Source: Eggerthellaceae bacterium
Lineage (GTDB): Bacteria; Actinomycetota; Coriobacteriia; Coriobacteriales; Eggerthellaceae
Length of the DNA stretch: 64,000 nucleotides
Reading direction: 5' to 3'
NCBI GenBank assembly: GCA_009782605.1
Contig: WRIR01000002.1
Coordinates: 62,001 to 126,000, forward strand
Part shown: one piece after another, positions 42,845-50,911 of the stretch
Numbering within the stretch: position 1 is the first letter of the stretch
Layout: every line of letters starts with the position of its first letter
Program-made: the position numbers and the translations under genes
The notes under the pieces: generated by a model
Told to the model about the DNA's origin: nothing
Seen by the model: only the letters and a program-made list of their open reading frames with translations
Database searches by the model: none

Positions 42845-43072
42845 ACCTTTCTCCTTTCAATACATCAATCGGCACATCAATAGCTCTTCTCTGCGTCAAT
42901 CATGAGGATTTCACGCCTTATAGTCAGTCAACCAACAATATGATTTTTGGTTTTCGGGTTGTCCTGAGAGGTGTATTTGTGCTATATGTGCTGTCACGCG
43001 GAAAAGCAATAGTCCTGCGCTTCCCTGGCAAGATATAATGGGTTATCCATTTCAACAGACGGGGACAACAGT
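42845..43072. promoter_or_regulatory. Divergent intergenic region of the molybdopterin operon and its regulator
   Basis: Between the two start codons lie a TATAAT at 43034-43039, suited to the LuxR gene, and on the minus strand a TATAAG near 42919 with TTGACTGAC nearby, suited to the enzyme operon. The repeated TCAGTCAACC stretch near 42926 may be a regulator-binding site. No -35 box is certain. Confidence 0.4.
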
Positions 43073-44581
43073 ATGTCGCACGCCAACAAAGCACCCGAAG
43101 CCACCAGTTCGACACAAAGCGTCGAAGCGTATCAAGCGCGAGATACGCGGTTCATCTCCCTTCTCACCAGCGTGGGGTTCGGGTGCTTTTGGTCGGGCGT
43201 GGTAACCATAGTGGCGTCAGATGTATTCGTGTCAATCGACCTCCCGCAACCCGACAGCCTTTTATTGCGTTTTCTTTTTCTTTCGGGGTTCGCAGCAATA
43301 CAGTTCCTCTCTTACTCCAAGGTATTGAACGAAACTTCTGAGGGGAAGCTCCAGAAGGCCATTTATGCCCTAATGGCGGTTATGACTCCCGTCTTTCTCG
43401 CAACGGCGCTTGCGTCCTCGCTTGGAGCCGCAGGCCTGATGGCTTTTGTCGCCTCTGCGATGGTATGGCTCCTGTTCGGAGCCTCCTGCGGGCTGTTGCT
43501 GGTTGCCTGGGGTATTTCCTGGACGCAGCTTGATGCCGAGCGGCCCGACAGCCATGCGTCTGCCCTCGGAGTGGCAGCGTCGGTGATAGCGGCAGCTGTC
43601 CTCAGCCTTTTCATGGTATTTGCCCCACAGTTGATTTCAATTGCCACAGCCGGGTTGCTCTTTTTTGCCTCACTGGCATTAAATGCCTACCTCATGAGGC
43701 AATACCCTGTTTTTGGGAACATAGACATCAAGGCCTCAAGGCAGCGCCTCGACCTCTTCTCTCGCAACCTCCTTCCTCCCCTGTTCGTGGGTGCTTCCTT
43801 CGGTGCGATCCTGGTCTTTGGCTTCTTGACGGAGTCAGCGGTTCCTCTCTTCGGCACTGTCCTTATGGGGATAGCCTTAGGCTCAATAGCCGCATGTGTC
43901 ACGCTTGCTTTACTGGGGCGGGTTCCCCGTTACTCAACCTTCGAGCGTTTTGTCTTCCCAATCCTGGGAGGTGGGTTGCTCCTGTTGCCCTTTACGGGAG
44001 GCGCGGTCAGCTCTGTGGTCATTGTCATCCTCATCGCAGATGTTGCCTGCTTTCATATCATGCATTGGACTGCGCTTGTCATGCTCTCGTACCGGCATCA
44101 TGTCCGTGCTTCCTATCATTATGAACAGGGTTTGATATCGCCTCTCTGTGGTATAGCACTCGGCTGCGGTACCGCCGGTTCCCTCGTGTTCGTGTTGCTT
44201 GTTCCTCTCGCTACCGCAACCCTCGTCATGTGCCTTGTTTTGGCCTTCCTTCTCATCTTGGTGCTGTCTATCGTACCCTATGCCTCAAACAAGGCAGTTG
44301 AGGTCATGATCGACGCTGTGGAAGAGGAGATCGGGGATGCGACAGGCTCATGGAGGGGGCGAAGCGAGAGTATCTGCAAGGCCTACCTGCTCACTCCCCG
44401 CGAAGAGGAAGTATTCCTCCTTCTGGCTAAAGGGCGCAATGCCGAGGTCATTGCCAAACGGCTCTTTGTCTCGCCCTCCACCGCAAAGACCCACACCGCG
44501 CGCATTTACCGGAAACTTTCGATAAACTCACAGCAAGAGCTGATCGACATGGTCGAAAACGGGACCGAGGGCAGCAGGTGA
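43073..44581 (+). CDS. LuxR-family regulator with a multi-helix membrane sensor
   Basis: A 502-residue protein. The first 420 residues hold about twelve hydrophobic segments, and the last 65 are a LuxR helix-turn-helix (YLLTPREEEVFLLLAKGRNAEVIAKRLFVSPSTAKTHTARIYRKL). Such membrane LuxR proteins are numerous in Eggerthella relatives, where they control neighbouring oxidoreductase operons; one regulates dopamine dehydroxylase. Here it is divergent from the molybdopterin enzyme. It likely senses a phenolic compound or its uptake. Weak GGGGAC ribosome site before the ATG. Confidence 0.88.
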   Translation: MSHANKAPEATSSTQSVEAYQARDTRFISLLTSVGFGCFWSGVVTIVASDVFVSIDLPQPDSLLLRFLFLSGFAAIQFLSYSKVLNETSEGKLQKAIYALMAVMTPVFLATALASSLGAAGLMAFVASAMVWLLFGASCGLLLVAWGISWTQLDAERPDSHASALGVAASVIAAAVLSLFMVFAPQLISIATAGLLFFASLALNAYLMRQYPVFGNIDIKASRQRLDLFSRNLLPPLFVGASFGAILVFGFLTESAVPLFGTVLMGIALGSIAACVTLALLGRVPRYSTFERFVFPILGGGLLLLPFTGGAVSSVVIVILIADVACFHIMHWTALVMLSYRHHVRASYHYEQGLISPLCGIALGCGTAGSLVFVLLVPLATATLVMCLVLAFLLILVLSIVPYASNKAVEVMIDAVEEEIGDATGSWRGRSESICKAYLLTPREEEVFLLLAKGRNAEVIAKRLFVSPSTAKTHTARIYRKLSINSQQELIDMVENGTEGSR

Positions 44582-44607
44582 GACGGTGAGCGGAATGCCC
44601 GCCTGAA

Positions 44608-44645
44608 GATGGCAACCCCCGGATGGTCGGGACGACAGGATTTAA
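44608..44645 (-). repeat. Partial copy of the tRNA-Pro 3' end and flank
   Basis: TGGTCGGGACGACAGGATTT at 44623-44642 repeats the 3' end of tRNA-Pro at 44824-44843, and the bases before it (GGCAACCCCCGGA) are close to the flanking GGCAACCCTCAAC. The copies are 201 bp apart. This looks like an attachment-site duplication left by an integrated element at tRNA-Pro. Confidence 0.75.
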
Positions 44646-44784
44646 GTCGTGTCAATTCCGCAATCAGCATAAACCGCTCGCTGCACTCGCTATTTATATG
44701 ATTGCTGCGTTGACACTCCTTGTTGCGGGCTTACAGGAGCCTAAGCCCGCAATGAACGGGGCAGTAAAATCCTGTGACCTGAAG

Positions 44785-44825
44785 CAGTTGAGGGTTGCCA
44801 CCTAAAAGGTGGCAACCCTCAACTG
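44785..44825 (-). terminator. Long hairpin at the 3' end of tRNA-Pro
   Basis: CAGTTGAGGGTTGCCACC and GGTGGCAACCCTCAACTG are perfect 18-bp arms around a TAAAA loop, touching the encoded CCA end of tRNA-Pro. On the minus strand it follows the tRNA directly, like the hairpin at tRNA-Leu, and is probably its terminator or processing signal, though no T-run follows. Confidence 0.6.
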
Positions 44826-44900
44826 GTCGGGACGACAGGATTTGAACCTGCGACATCTTGCTCCCAAAGCAAGTGCGCTACCAAACTGCGCCACGTCCCG
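44824..44900 (-). tRNA. tRNA-Pro (anticodon UGG)
   Basis: Acceptor stem CGGGACG/CGTCCCG, anticodon loop TTTGGGA giving UGG for CCA codons, T-arm GGTTCAAATCC and encoded CCA. A TATAAT box (minus strand, 44918-44923) lies 18 bp upstream. Confidence 0.95.
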
Positions 44901-44954
44901 ACGGGTGCAACCTGGGTATTATAGCAAAGAATCGCCCGGCTCGCGGGAATCTTC

Positions 44955-45593
44955 TCATGCGCGGGTTTCCTCGCAGGCTCCCTCTGCGCAAAGGGCCTGT
45001 GCGGAGATCTTCTCCCTCAGCGAGCGCAGGGCGTTCCCGCGGTGGGATATCGCGTTCTTCTCGTCTTGTGCAACCTCGGCAAGCGTCCTTTTTCCCTTGA
45101 GCACACAAGGGAGGAACAGGGGGTCGTAACCAAAGCCCTGCCTTCCCGAGAGGCCATGGGCGATGAAGCCTTCGATGGTGCCTTCGGCCACCGTCTCGGC
45201 CCCCGCTTCGTCGATGAACACCAGGGTGCAAACGAAGCGGGCTGTGCGGTCAGCATCGGCCACGGATTCCAGTTCCCCAAGCAGCTTTGTGTTGTTCTCG
45301 TCGTTGCTACAGCCCGCACCGGCATAGCGGGCCGAATAGATGCCCGGCCTCCCGCCCAGGGCATCGACAACAAGGCCCGAGTCGTCGGCGAGTGCCGCCA
45401 AGCCTGTCGCCTCGTGGGCGGCCCGTGCCTTGATCCGTGCGTTGCCCTCGAATGTGGCGGCATCCTCTTCCGGCTCCGAATCGACGCCTGCCTCCTTTAA
45501 GGTGCAATACTCCCACCCCTCGAAGTCGAGGGCCGACTTTATCTCGGCTATCTTGTGGGCGTTGTTGCTTGCAATCACCACTTTTTTCCTCAT
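44955..45593 (-). CDS. rdgB: Non-canonical purine NTP pyrophosphatase (RdgB/HAM1)
   Basis: A 212-residue enzyme that hydrolyses ITP, dITP and XTP to monophosphates, keeping them out of nucleic acids. It has VIASNNAHKIAEI at the start, the catalytic ALADDSGLVVDALGGRPGIYSARYAG block and the GFGYDPLF motif, with a SHRGNAL segment near the end. The ATG at 45593 follows AAAGGATTG; the open frame upstream has no site. It is about 100 bp downstream of murI on the same strand, a common neighbour. Confidence 0.95.
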   Translation of the reverse strand: MRKKVVIASNNAHKIAEIKSALDFEGWEYCTLKEAGVDSEPEEDAATFEGNARIKARAAHEATGLAALADDSGLVVDALGGRPGIYSARYAGAGCSNDENNTKLLGELESVADADRTARFVCTLVFIDEAGAETVAEGTIEGFIAHGLSGRQGFGYDPLFLPCVLKGKRTLAEVAQDEKNAISHRGNALRSLREKISAQALCAEGACEETRA

Positions 45594-45691
45594 GGACAAT
45601 CCTTTACTGTCAGACGGCTGCCGGACGGCTGCCGGACGGGCCGTGCTGCCGCACCACGCACATGTCCCGCAGCAAGCGCGCCCAGCCCCCG

Positions 45692-46543
45692 TCAAAGCTC
45701 GACATGCGACACTTCCGTTATGGGGGCCTGGAGGACCCTGCTTCCAAACCGCCGGAACTCGTCCACGTCCGTGCCTGTTGTGAAGAAGCGGTGCTCGGGC
45801 ACGTGGTCGGCGGGAGCTGTGGCCCCCCTCTCAACAAGGATGCCGCACACCTCCCGGGCGACCTCGGTGGCCGATGAGACTAAGACCACGTTGCGCCCCA
45901 CCACTCCCCCGATCAAGGCCTTCAAAAGCGGGAAGTGCGTGCATCCCAAGACGAGCGTGTCGATGCCGCAACGCCGCAGCGGCTCCAAGTACTCCTGCGC
46001 TATCTCTTGGAAGGCGGGCCGGATATACACCTTGGAGGCGAGCGAGGTGTAGTTCTCTATAGGCCCTTCCGCCATCCGCACCCCCTGCTCGGCGATCTCG
46101 ACGAAACGCGGCGTGGCCGTCGAGAAGACCGTGATACCGGAATCAGAGCTGCGGATAGCCCGCGTATACGCATTCGACTCGATAGTCGCCTTCGTCGCGA
46201 TAACCCCCACCCGCTGGTTCCTGGTCGCGTGTGCCGCCGCGTGTGCACCCGGCTCGATCACCCCGACAACCGGGACATCGAAGACCTGACGGGCATGTGC
46301 AAGCCCGGCAGCCGTCGCGGTGTTACACGCGATGACCACCAGCTTCACGCCCTGCGCCACCAGCCACGAGCCTATCTGCTGCACGAACCCGTCGACTTCC
46401 TCAAGGCTCCTTGGCCCATAGGGGCAGCGCAGCGTGTCGCCGAAGTACACAATGCTCTCCTGGGGAAGTATCTGCATGACCTTGCGCGCCACCGTGAGGC
46501 CGCCGAAGCCGGAATCGAAAATGCCGACAGGAGCCTCCCTCAA
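45692..46543 (-). CDS. murI: Glutamate racemase
   Basis: A 283-residue cofactor-independent racemase making D-glutamate for peptidoglycan. PVGIFDSGFGGLTVARK at the start, the first catalytic cysteine in VIACNTATAAG and the second in LVLGCTHFPLL are present. No ATG sits near the conserved start; TTG at 46543 (LREAPVGIF) is the likeliest, preceded by a G-rich stretch. The open frame runs 85 codons further upstream without family similarity. It lies upstream of rdgB. Confidence 0.92.
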   Translation of the reverse strand: MREAPVGIFDSGFGGLTVARKVMQILPQESIVYFGDTLRCPYGPRSLEEVDGFVQQIGSWLVAQGVKLVVIACNTATAAGLAHARQVFDVPVVGVIEPGAHAAAHATRNQRVGVIATKATIESNAYTRAIRSSDSGITVFSTATPRFVEIAEQGVRMAEGPIENYTSLASKVYIRPAFQEIAQEYLEPLRRCGIDTLVLGCTHFPLLKALIGGVVGRNVVLVSSATEVAREVCGILVERGATAPADHVPEHRFFTTGTDVDEFRRFGSRVLQAPITEVSHVEL

Positions 46544-46652
46544 AGAGAAGCCCCCGGTTGGCGGCAGGAGGGCCCTGCTGGCTGTAAGGGCATGGTTTTC
46601 ATGCCTACCAGTATAGCGTAAGCGCGGGCGCTTGCCCCTGCGATATGGGCGC

Positions 46653-48749
46653 CTACCAGTGCGATATGACCGGGTCGCCGTCTTGGATGAGGAAGAAAAG
46701 CTCCTCGGCGGCATAGTAGGGCAGGTTGACGCAGCCGTGAGACCCGTACCCGTTCGCGAACATCGAGCCGCCAAAGCCCGGCTGCCACGTCGCGTCATGC
46801 AAGCCGACCGCGTTGCCGACGAAGGGCATCCAATACGTGACCCAGGTGCGGTACTCCGGGTCGTCCTGCCCCGGAAGCGGCTCGCCGATCAGCAGCGAGG
46901 GGCTCGCCCGCCCGTTGAGCATCCAGACGCCGGTCGGGGTGTCGTGGCGCCCATTGGGCTTGCCGCTGATGATGGGCGACTCCCAGATGCAGTTCCCCTC
47001 GTCGTCGTAGTAGCGCGCATACTGCTCGTACAGGTCGATGTCGCAGTAGCGCTTGCCCCAGTCCCTTCCGCCGATGCCGGTGAAGCCGGTCCCCGCCTGG
47101 ATGACCGGGAGATCCAAGACAGGTGATCCGCCCGCAGCAATAGTGCTTGAGATGAGGGTGCGCAGCGCGTCGACATCGACCTCCCAACCGTAGGAGCCCC
47201 CCGCAATCGTTATCTCCTTGCCGTCGGGACGGGTATAGGTCCGCTCGGAGCCGATGGTGTTGCAGCCCTCCGCCACCCTGTCGATCCAGGCGTTGAGCGC
47301 GCCGCTGTCGAGGACTATCTCCAGGCTGTCCGTCAGTTTGATCCACGGTGCCATGGTGTCGGGGGTGAGCTGTGCGACCTCGAAGCCTGCCATGGTAAAC
47401 GACGGGGTCGTCTTGAGGATGCGGTTTGCCGAATCGTTTGCCTTTAGCAAGAGCTCGTTCTCCTTGCCTATCAGGGCATGGACTAATTCGAGCTGGGTGA
47501 ACTCAAGCTGCGACTGCTGAGTGGCGATCGCGCCGTCAAGCGCCTTGAAGACCGCGTTTACGTCGATGGCCGTGCCGAAAGCCTCGGGGACGATCTCGAA
47601 GACCTTCTTCTTGTCGTTGAAGGCGAGTGACGCATTGGTCGGCCGGGTCGCCGTCTCGTTGAACGTGGCGACTGCAGCCTGAATGTCCGCAGCAAGGCCT
47701 TCCCGCTCATAATCGACTTTCAAGCTGCCGCTCGCATCGTGCTCGCGCAATACCGCGGCCGGCCATTCCCAGAGCTTCCTGTTGGCCAAGGCATTCGACA
47801 CGATAGCCTCCTCGTCCCAAGAAAGGCCGAGGTCTTGAGCAGAGAACTCAAAGGAGAGGCCGTGCCCGAAGGCCCTCAGGTAGTATTTTGAAAGCCCTTC
47901 TGCAATAGCCGGCTCTGCCTCGGCCTGGCTTTTCAGCGAGACGTCATGGGGGCCTATCACAGTATTGGGATAGAAATGGCTGGCAAAGAAGATGACCCCC
48001 GCGCCGTAGGCAGCCGCAAGCAGCCCGAGGAGCGTCCCGAAGAAAATCCCCGCCACCCTCAGCGCCTTCTTGGGCTTGTGCTTTTTCGGGGCGGGCTCGT
48101 CGTGGGCCGACTCAGGCGGGACGTCCTCACCCGTTTCGGCAACAGGTGCCTCGTCGGCGGGAAGGTCGTCGGCTTCCTCCAAGTCCTGTTCGTCCTGATC
48201 TTGGGGCTCGTCGGAGAGATCAGCATCAAAGCGGTCGGCTTCGTCGTCGGAAAGCTCGTCCGGGCCGGGGTCTTCATCTTGGGGTGGGTCCGCCTCGTGA
48301 GCGTTGTCTTCGTCGGGGGAGTCGGGCTCGTCGTCAACCTCGTGTGCGCTTCCGTCTTCGGCCGTGTCCTCGGGGTCCAAGGGGAAAACCTCGGGCAGAG
48401 CGGATGCCGGGATCGCCTTCCTCGCACGCGCACCCTCCGAAGCGGGGGGCTCGCTCAGGGCAGGGACCTCGTCCAGGACGGAAGGCTCGTCCGAAGCAGG
48501 GGCTTCGTCCGAAACGCGCACGCCGTCCGAAGCGGAGGGCTCATCCAGGGCAGGAGGCTCGTCAAAGGCGGGGGCCTCGTCCGAAGCAGGGGGCTCGTCA
48601 AAGGCGGGAGCCTCGTCCAGGAGCTCCACGTCCTCAGAAGCGCCCCGTCCGACGCCGGGCGCGGCTGAACCGTCCTTTGACAACAAGGACAGACTCGACT
48701 TCAGTGCGTGTTTTCCCCGAGGGAGGTCTTTCTGCGTGCTGCTGTACAT
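46653..48749 (-). CDS. L,D-transpeptidase with a long acidic cytoplasmic N-terminus
   Basis: A 698-residue cell-wall enzyme. Residues 1-225 are very acidic, with degenerate SDEAPA/FDEPPA repeats. One membrane anchor follows (about 230-260, VAGIFFGTLLGLLAAAYGAGVIFF), then a peptidoglycan-binding domain (about 270-540). The C-terminal YkuD domain holds HDATWQPGFGG and the catalytic YGSHGCVNLP. It should form 3-3 crosslinks or attach proteins to peptidoglycan. The ATG at 48749 follows GGGAAGAGGT; a TTG eight codons earlier is the alternative. The repeat region is also repetitive in DNA (48480-48640). Confidence 0.9.
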   Translation of the reverse strand: MYSSTQKDLPRGKHALKSSLSLLSKDGSAAPGVGRGASEDVELLDEAPAFDEPPASDEAPAFDEPPALDEPSASDGVRVSDEAPASDEPSVLDEVPALSEPPASEGARARKAIPASALPEVFPLDPEDTAEDGSAHEVDDEPDSPDEDNAHEADPPQDEDPGPDELSDDEADRFDADLSDEPQDQDEQDLEEADDLPADEAPVAETGEDVPPESAHDEPAPKKHKPKKALRVAGIFFGTLLGLLAAAYGAGVIFFASHFYPNTVIGPHDVSLKSQAEAEPAIAEGLSKYYLRAFGHGLSFEFSAQDLGLSWDEEAIVSNALANRKLWEWPAAVLREHDASGSLKVDYEREGLAADIQAAVATFNETATRPTNASLAFNDKKKVFEIVPEAFGTAIDVNAVFKALDGAIATQQSQLEFTQLELVHALIGKENELLLKANDSANRILKTTPSFTMAGFEVAQLTPDTMAPWIKLTDSLEIVLDSGALNAWIDRVAEGCNTIGSERTYTRPDGKEITIAGGSYGWEVDVDALRTLISSTIAAGGSPVLDLPVIQAGTGFTGIGGRDWGKRYCDIDLYEQYARYYDDEGNCIWESPIISGKPNGRHDTPTGVWMLNGRASPSLLIGEPLPGQDDPEYRTWVTYWMPFVGNAVGLHDATWQPGFGGSMFANGYGSHGCVNLPYYAAEELFFLIQDGDPVISHW

Positions 48750-48806
48750 ACCTCTTCCCTTTGCTTTCCACAAAGGTATTGTAGCAGTTTTTCCTACATA
48801 ATAGCG

Positions 48807-49337
48807 TCATTCGCTGACAATATCGTCCACCGCCACATAGTAGTATGTCTGGCCGAGCTCATCATAGCTCCCGAACACGCCGACTATCTCAATCCGGGCC
48901 TGCTCCTTCGGGTAGTCCTTCGGATAGGCATGGTCGCCGTTCCATATGAACTCCAAGCCCTGCCGGCAACAGGCGGCCGCGTCCTCGATAACCACGTAGT
49001 GGTAGTTCTTGCCGGGCTCGGCACCCGCTTCGACGTAGTACAGGCCGCTCATCCTCACCGTCTTCCCGATATAGTCGTCCGGGTTCGCCATAATGTTGCT
49101 GACCTCGGCGTAGACCATGGTGGAGCTCATCTTCGTCAGGTCGATGTAATCACCGGCCGGGCCCTGGGGGCCGTCTTGGGCGGCCTGGGGGTCGCTTTGC
49201 TCACCCTGGGGGTCGCCCGCTTCCTGGCCGTCTTCGGCCGCAGGTGCCGCAGGTGTTGCCGCGTTGTCGTCAGAACAGCCCGCGGCGAGGGCGCACATAA
49301 GGCACAGGGGTATCAGTGCGAACAGGTATCTTTTCAT
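48807..49337 (-). CDS. Lipoprotein linked to a metal ABC importer
   Basis: A 176-residue lipoprotein. The signal peptide ends in LAAGC (lipobox), followed by a 45-residue Ala/Pro/Gln/Asp-rich linker. The folded part (about 65-176) includes KMSSTMVYAEVSNIMANPDDYIGKTVRMSG, a likely OB-fold, and AAACCRQGLEF with paired cysteines. It starts three bp after the permease stop, so it belongs to the importer operon. Possibly a metal-binding or accessory protein; family not recognised. Confidence 0.75.
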   Translation of the reverse strand: MKRYLFALIPLCLMCALAAGCSDDNAATPAAPAAEDGQEAGDPQGEQSDPQAAQDGPQGPAGDYIDLTKMSSTMVYAEVSNIMANPDDYIGKTVRMSGLYYVEAGAEPGKNYHYVVIEDAAACCRQGLEFIWNGDHAYPKDYPKEQARIEIVGVFGSYDELGQTYYYVAVDDIVSE

Positions 49338-49340
49338 CGT

Positions 49341-50189
49341 TTAGAGCCTCCTTGCTATGAGTCCGGCCACGCTGAAGAGCGCAAAGCCCCCGATGTCCAC
49401 GGCAACGATGGTCGAGCCGACCGGCGTCCCCGCAACGATGGAGACGAGGAGGCCGAGCACGGCGCATACCACCGACACGACCACCGAGCAGACGGTCACC
49501 GCCCTGAAGCTCTTGAACACCCGCATGGCGGACAGGGCCGGGAATATCACCAATGCGGATATCAGCAGGGCCCCGACCAGGTTCATGGCCAGCACGATGA
49601 TCACGGCGATCGCGACGGCGAAGACCAGGTTGTACACCTGCGCCCTCACCCCCGTCGCAGTTGAGAAGTCCTCGTCGAAGGTGACGGCGAAGATCTTATG
49701 GTAGAACAGCAAGAACACCGCAATCACCAGTATCGACAGGGCGACGCTGAGCCATACCTCCGCAACCGTAAGCGTCAGGATCGAGGTCGACCCGAACAAT
49801 GTAGCACAAACGTCCCCCGAAAGGTTCGCGGATTCTGAAAACACGTTCATAATAAGATAGCCGATGGCCAATGCCCCCACCGAGATCATGGCAACAGCCG
49901 CATCGCCTTTTATCTTCGTGTTCTGTCCCGTGCGCAGCAGCAGGACGGCACAGGCTATCGTCACCGGCAAGACCAGCACGTAGTTGTTCGTGAGGCTCAT
50001 CGCGGCGGCAACCGCCGTGGCACCGAAGGCGACGTGGGAAAGCCCGCTGCCGATGAGCGAGAAGCGCTTCAACACCAGCGTCACGCCTAAGAGGGACGAG
50101 CACAGCGCGATCAGGACGCCTACTATCAAGGCGTAGCGCACAAAGGGGTACTCAAGGTACAGGAAGAGCTTGTCCGCGACCTCCATCAT
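49341..50189 (-). CDS. znuB: Zinc/manganese-type ABC transporter permease
   Basis: A 282-residue ABC-3 family permease with eight or nine membrane segments. Features include ALCSSLLGVTLVLKRFSLIGSGLSHVAFGATA near the start and VGALLISALVIFPALSAM near 225. It conducts the metal ion through the membrane with the ATPase and binding protein. The ATG at 50189 overlaps the ATPase stop by four bases (ATGA); a second ATG follows directly. The name zinc is used for the group; manganese is possible. Confidence 0.88.
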   Translation of the reverse strand: MMEVADKLFLYLEYPFVRYALIVGVLIALCSSLLGVTLVLKRFSLIGSGLSHVAFGATAVAAAMSLTNNYVLVLPVTIACAVLLLRTGQNTKIKGDAAVAMISVGALAIGYLIMNVFSESANLSGDVCATLFGSTSILTLTVAEVWLSVALSILVIAVFLLFYHKIFAVTFDEDFSTATGVRAQVYNLVFAVAIAVIIVLAMNLVGALLISALVIFPALSAMRVFKSFRAVTVCSVVVSVVCAVLGLLVSIVAGTPVGSTIVAVDIGGFALFSVAGLIARRL

Positions 50190-50899
50190 GCCTGTCCACC
50201 CCCCACGTCGGCATAGGCCCGTCCCGCTTCGCTTTCCAGGTAGGCCGCCTTCGTCCCGAAGAACAGGGCAGAGCCCTTGCCGATGTGCAGGATATGGGAG
50301 GCGTACCTCACCGAGGCGCCCACGTCGTGGGAGATCATGACGATGGTGATGCCCTCGTCGTTCAGCCGCCCGATCAGGGCGTACAGCTCGGCCGTCACCT
50401 TCGGGTCGAGCCCCGCCGTCGGCTCGTCGAGCAGCAGAATCTTCCGGGTGGCGCACAAAGCCCGCGCCAGCAGCACCCGCTGCTGCTGCCCGCCGGACAG
50501 CTCCCGGTAGCAGCGTTTCGCGAGGGAGGACACCCCGAGCCTGTCCATGTTCTCCTCCGCCATCTGCTTTTCAGCACGGTTGTAGAAAGGGCGCAGGCCG
50601 CAGCGGTTGAGGCAGCCGGAACGGACGACCTCCCGCACAGACGCGGGGAAGTCCTTTTGCACCACCGTCTGCTGGGGCAGGTAGCCGATCTCCCCCGGCC
50701 TCAGCCCGTCTCCCACCACAACCTGGCCCGCCATCGGCGCCTTGAGCCTTAACAGGGTTTTGACCAGGGTGCTCTTGCCACAGCCGTTCTCCCCGACGAT
50801 GCACAGGTAGTCCCCCGCGCCCACGGTGAAGGAAAGCCCGGAGGCCACCGCCTTTCCCTCGTAGCCAAGGGTCAGGTCTTGGCAGGATAGCTGCGGCAT
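50186..50899 (-). CDS. znuC: Zinc/manganese-type ABC transporter ATPase
   Basis: A 237-residue ATPase. Walker A is GENGCGKST near 37-45, the Q-loop is LPQQT, the signature is LSGGQQQRVLLARAL near 135, and Walker B is ILLLDEPTAGLD with the H-loop ISHD. It powers metal uptake through the permease. It follows the binding-protein gene by 12 bp and overlaps the permease start, so the four genes form one operon. Confidence 0.9.
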   Translation of the reverse strand: MPQLSCQDLTLGYEGKAVASGLSFTVGAGDYLCIVGENGCGKSTLVKTLLRLKAPMAGQVVVGDGLRPGEIGYLPQQTVVQKDFPASVREVVRSGCLNRCGLRPFYNRAEKQMAEENMDRLGVSSLAKRCYRELSGGQQQRVLLARALCATRKILLLDEPTAGLDPKVTAELYALIGRLNDEGITIVMISHDVGASVRYASHILHIGKGSALFFGTKAAYLESEAGRAYADVGGGQA

Positions 50900-50911
50900 A
50901 CGGCTCCCCCC

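Noticed and set aside
44623-44805. 60-codon frame between the LuxR gene and tRNA-Pro
   Set aside because: It begins within the duplicated tRNA fragment and ends in the hairpin; no coding signal.
48470-48650. Repeated DNA that might be a CRISPR array
   Set aside because: The units are degenerate, in frame within the L,D-transpeptidase gene and lack distinct spacers. No cas genes are present anywhere in the window.
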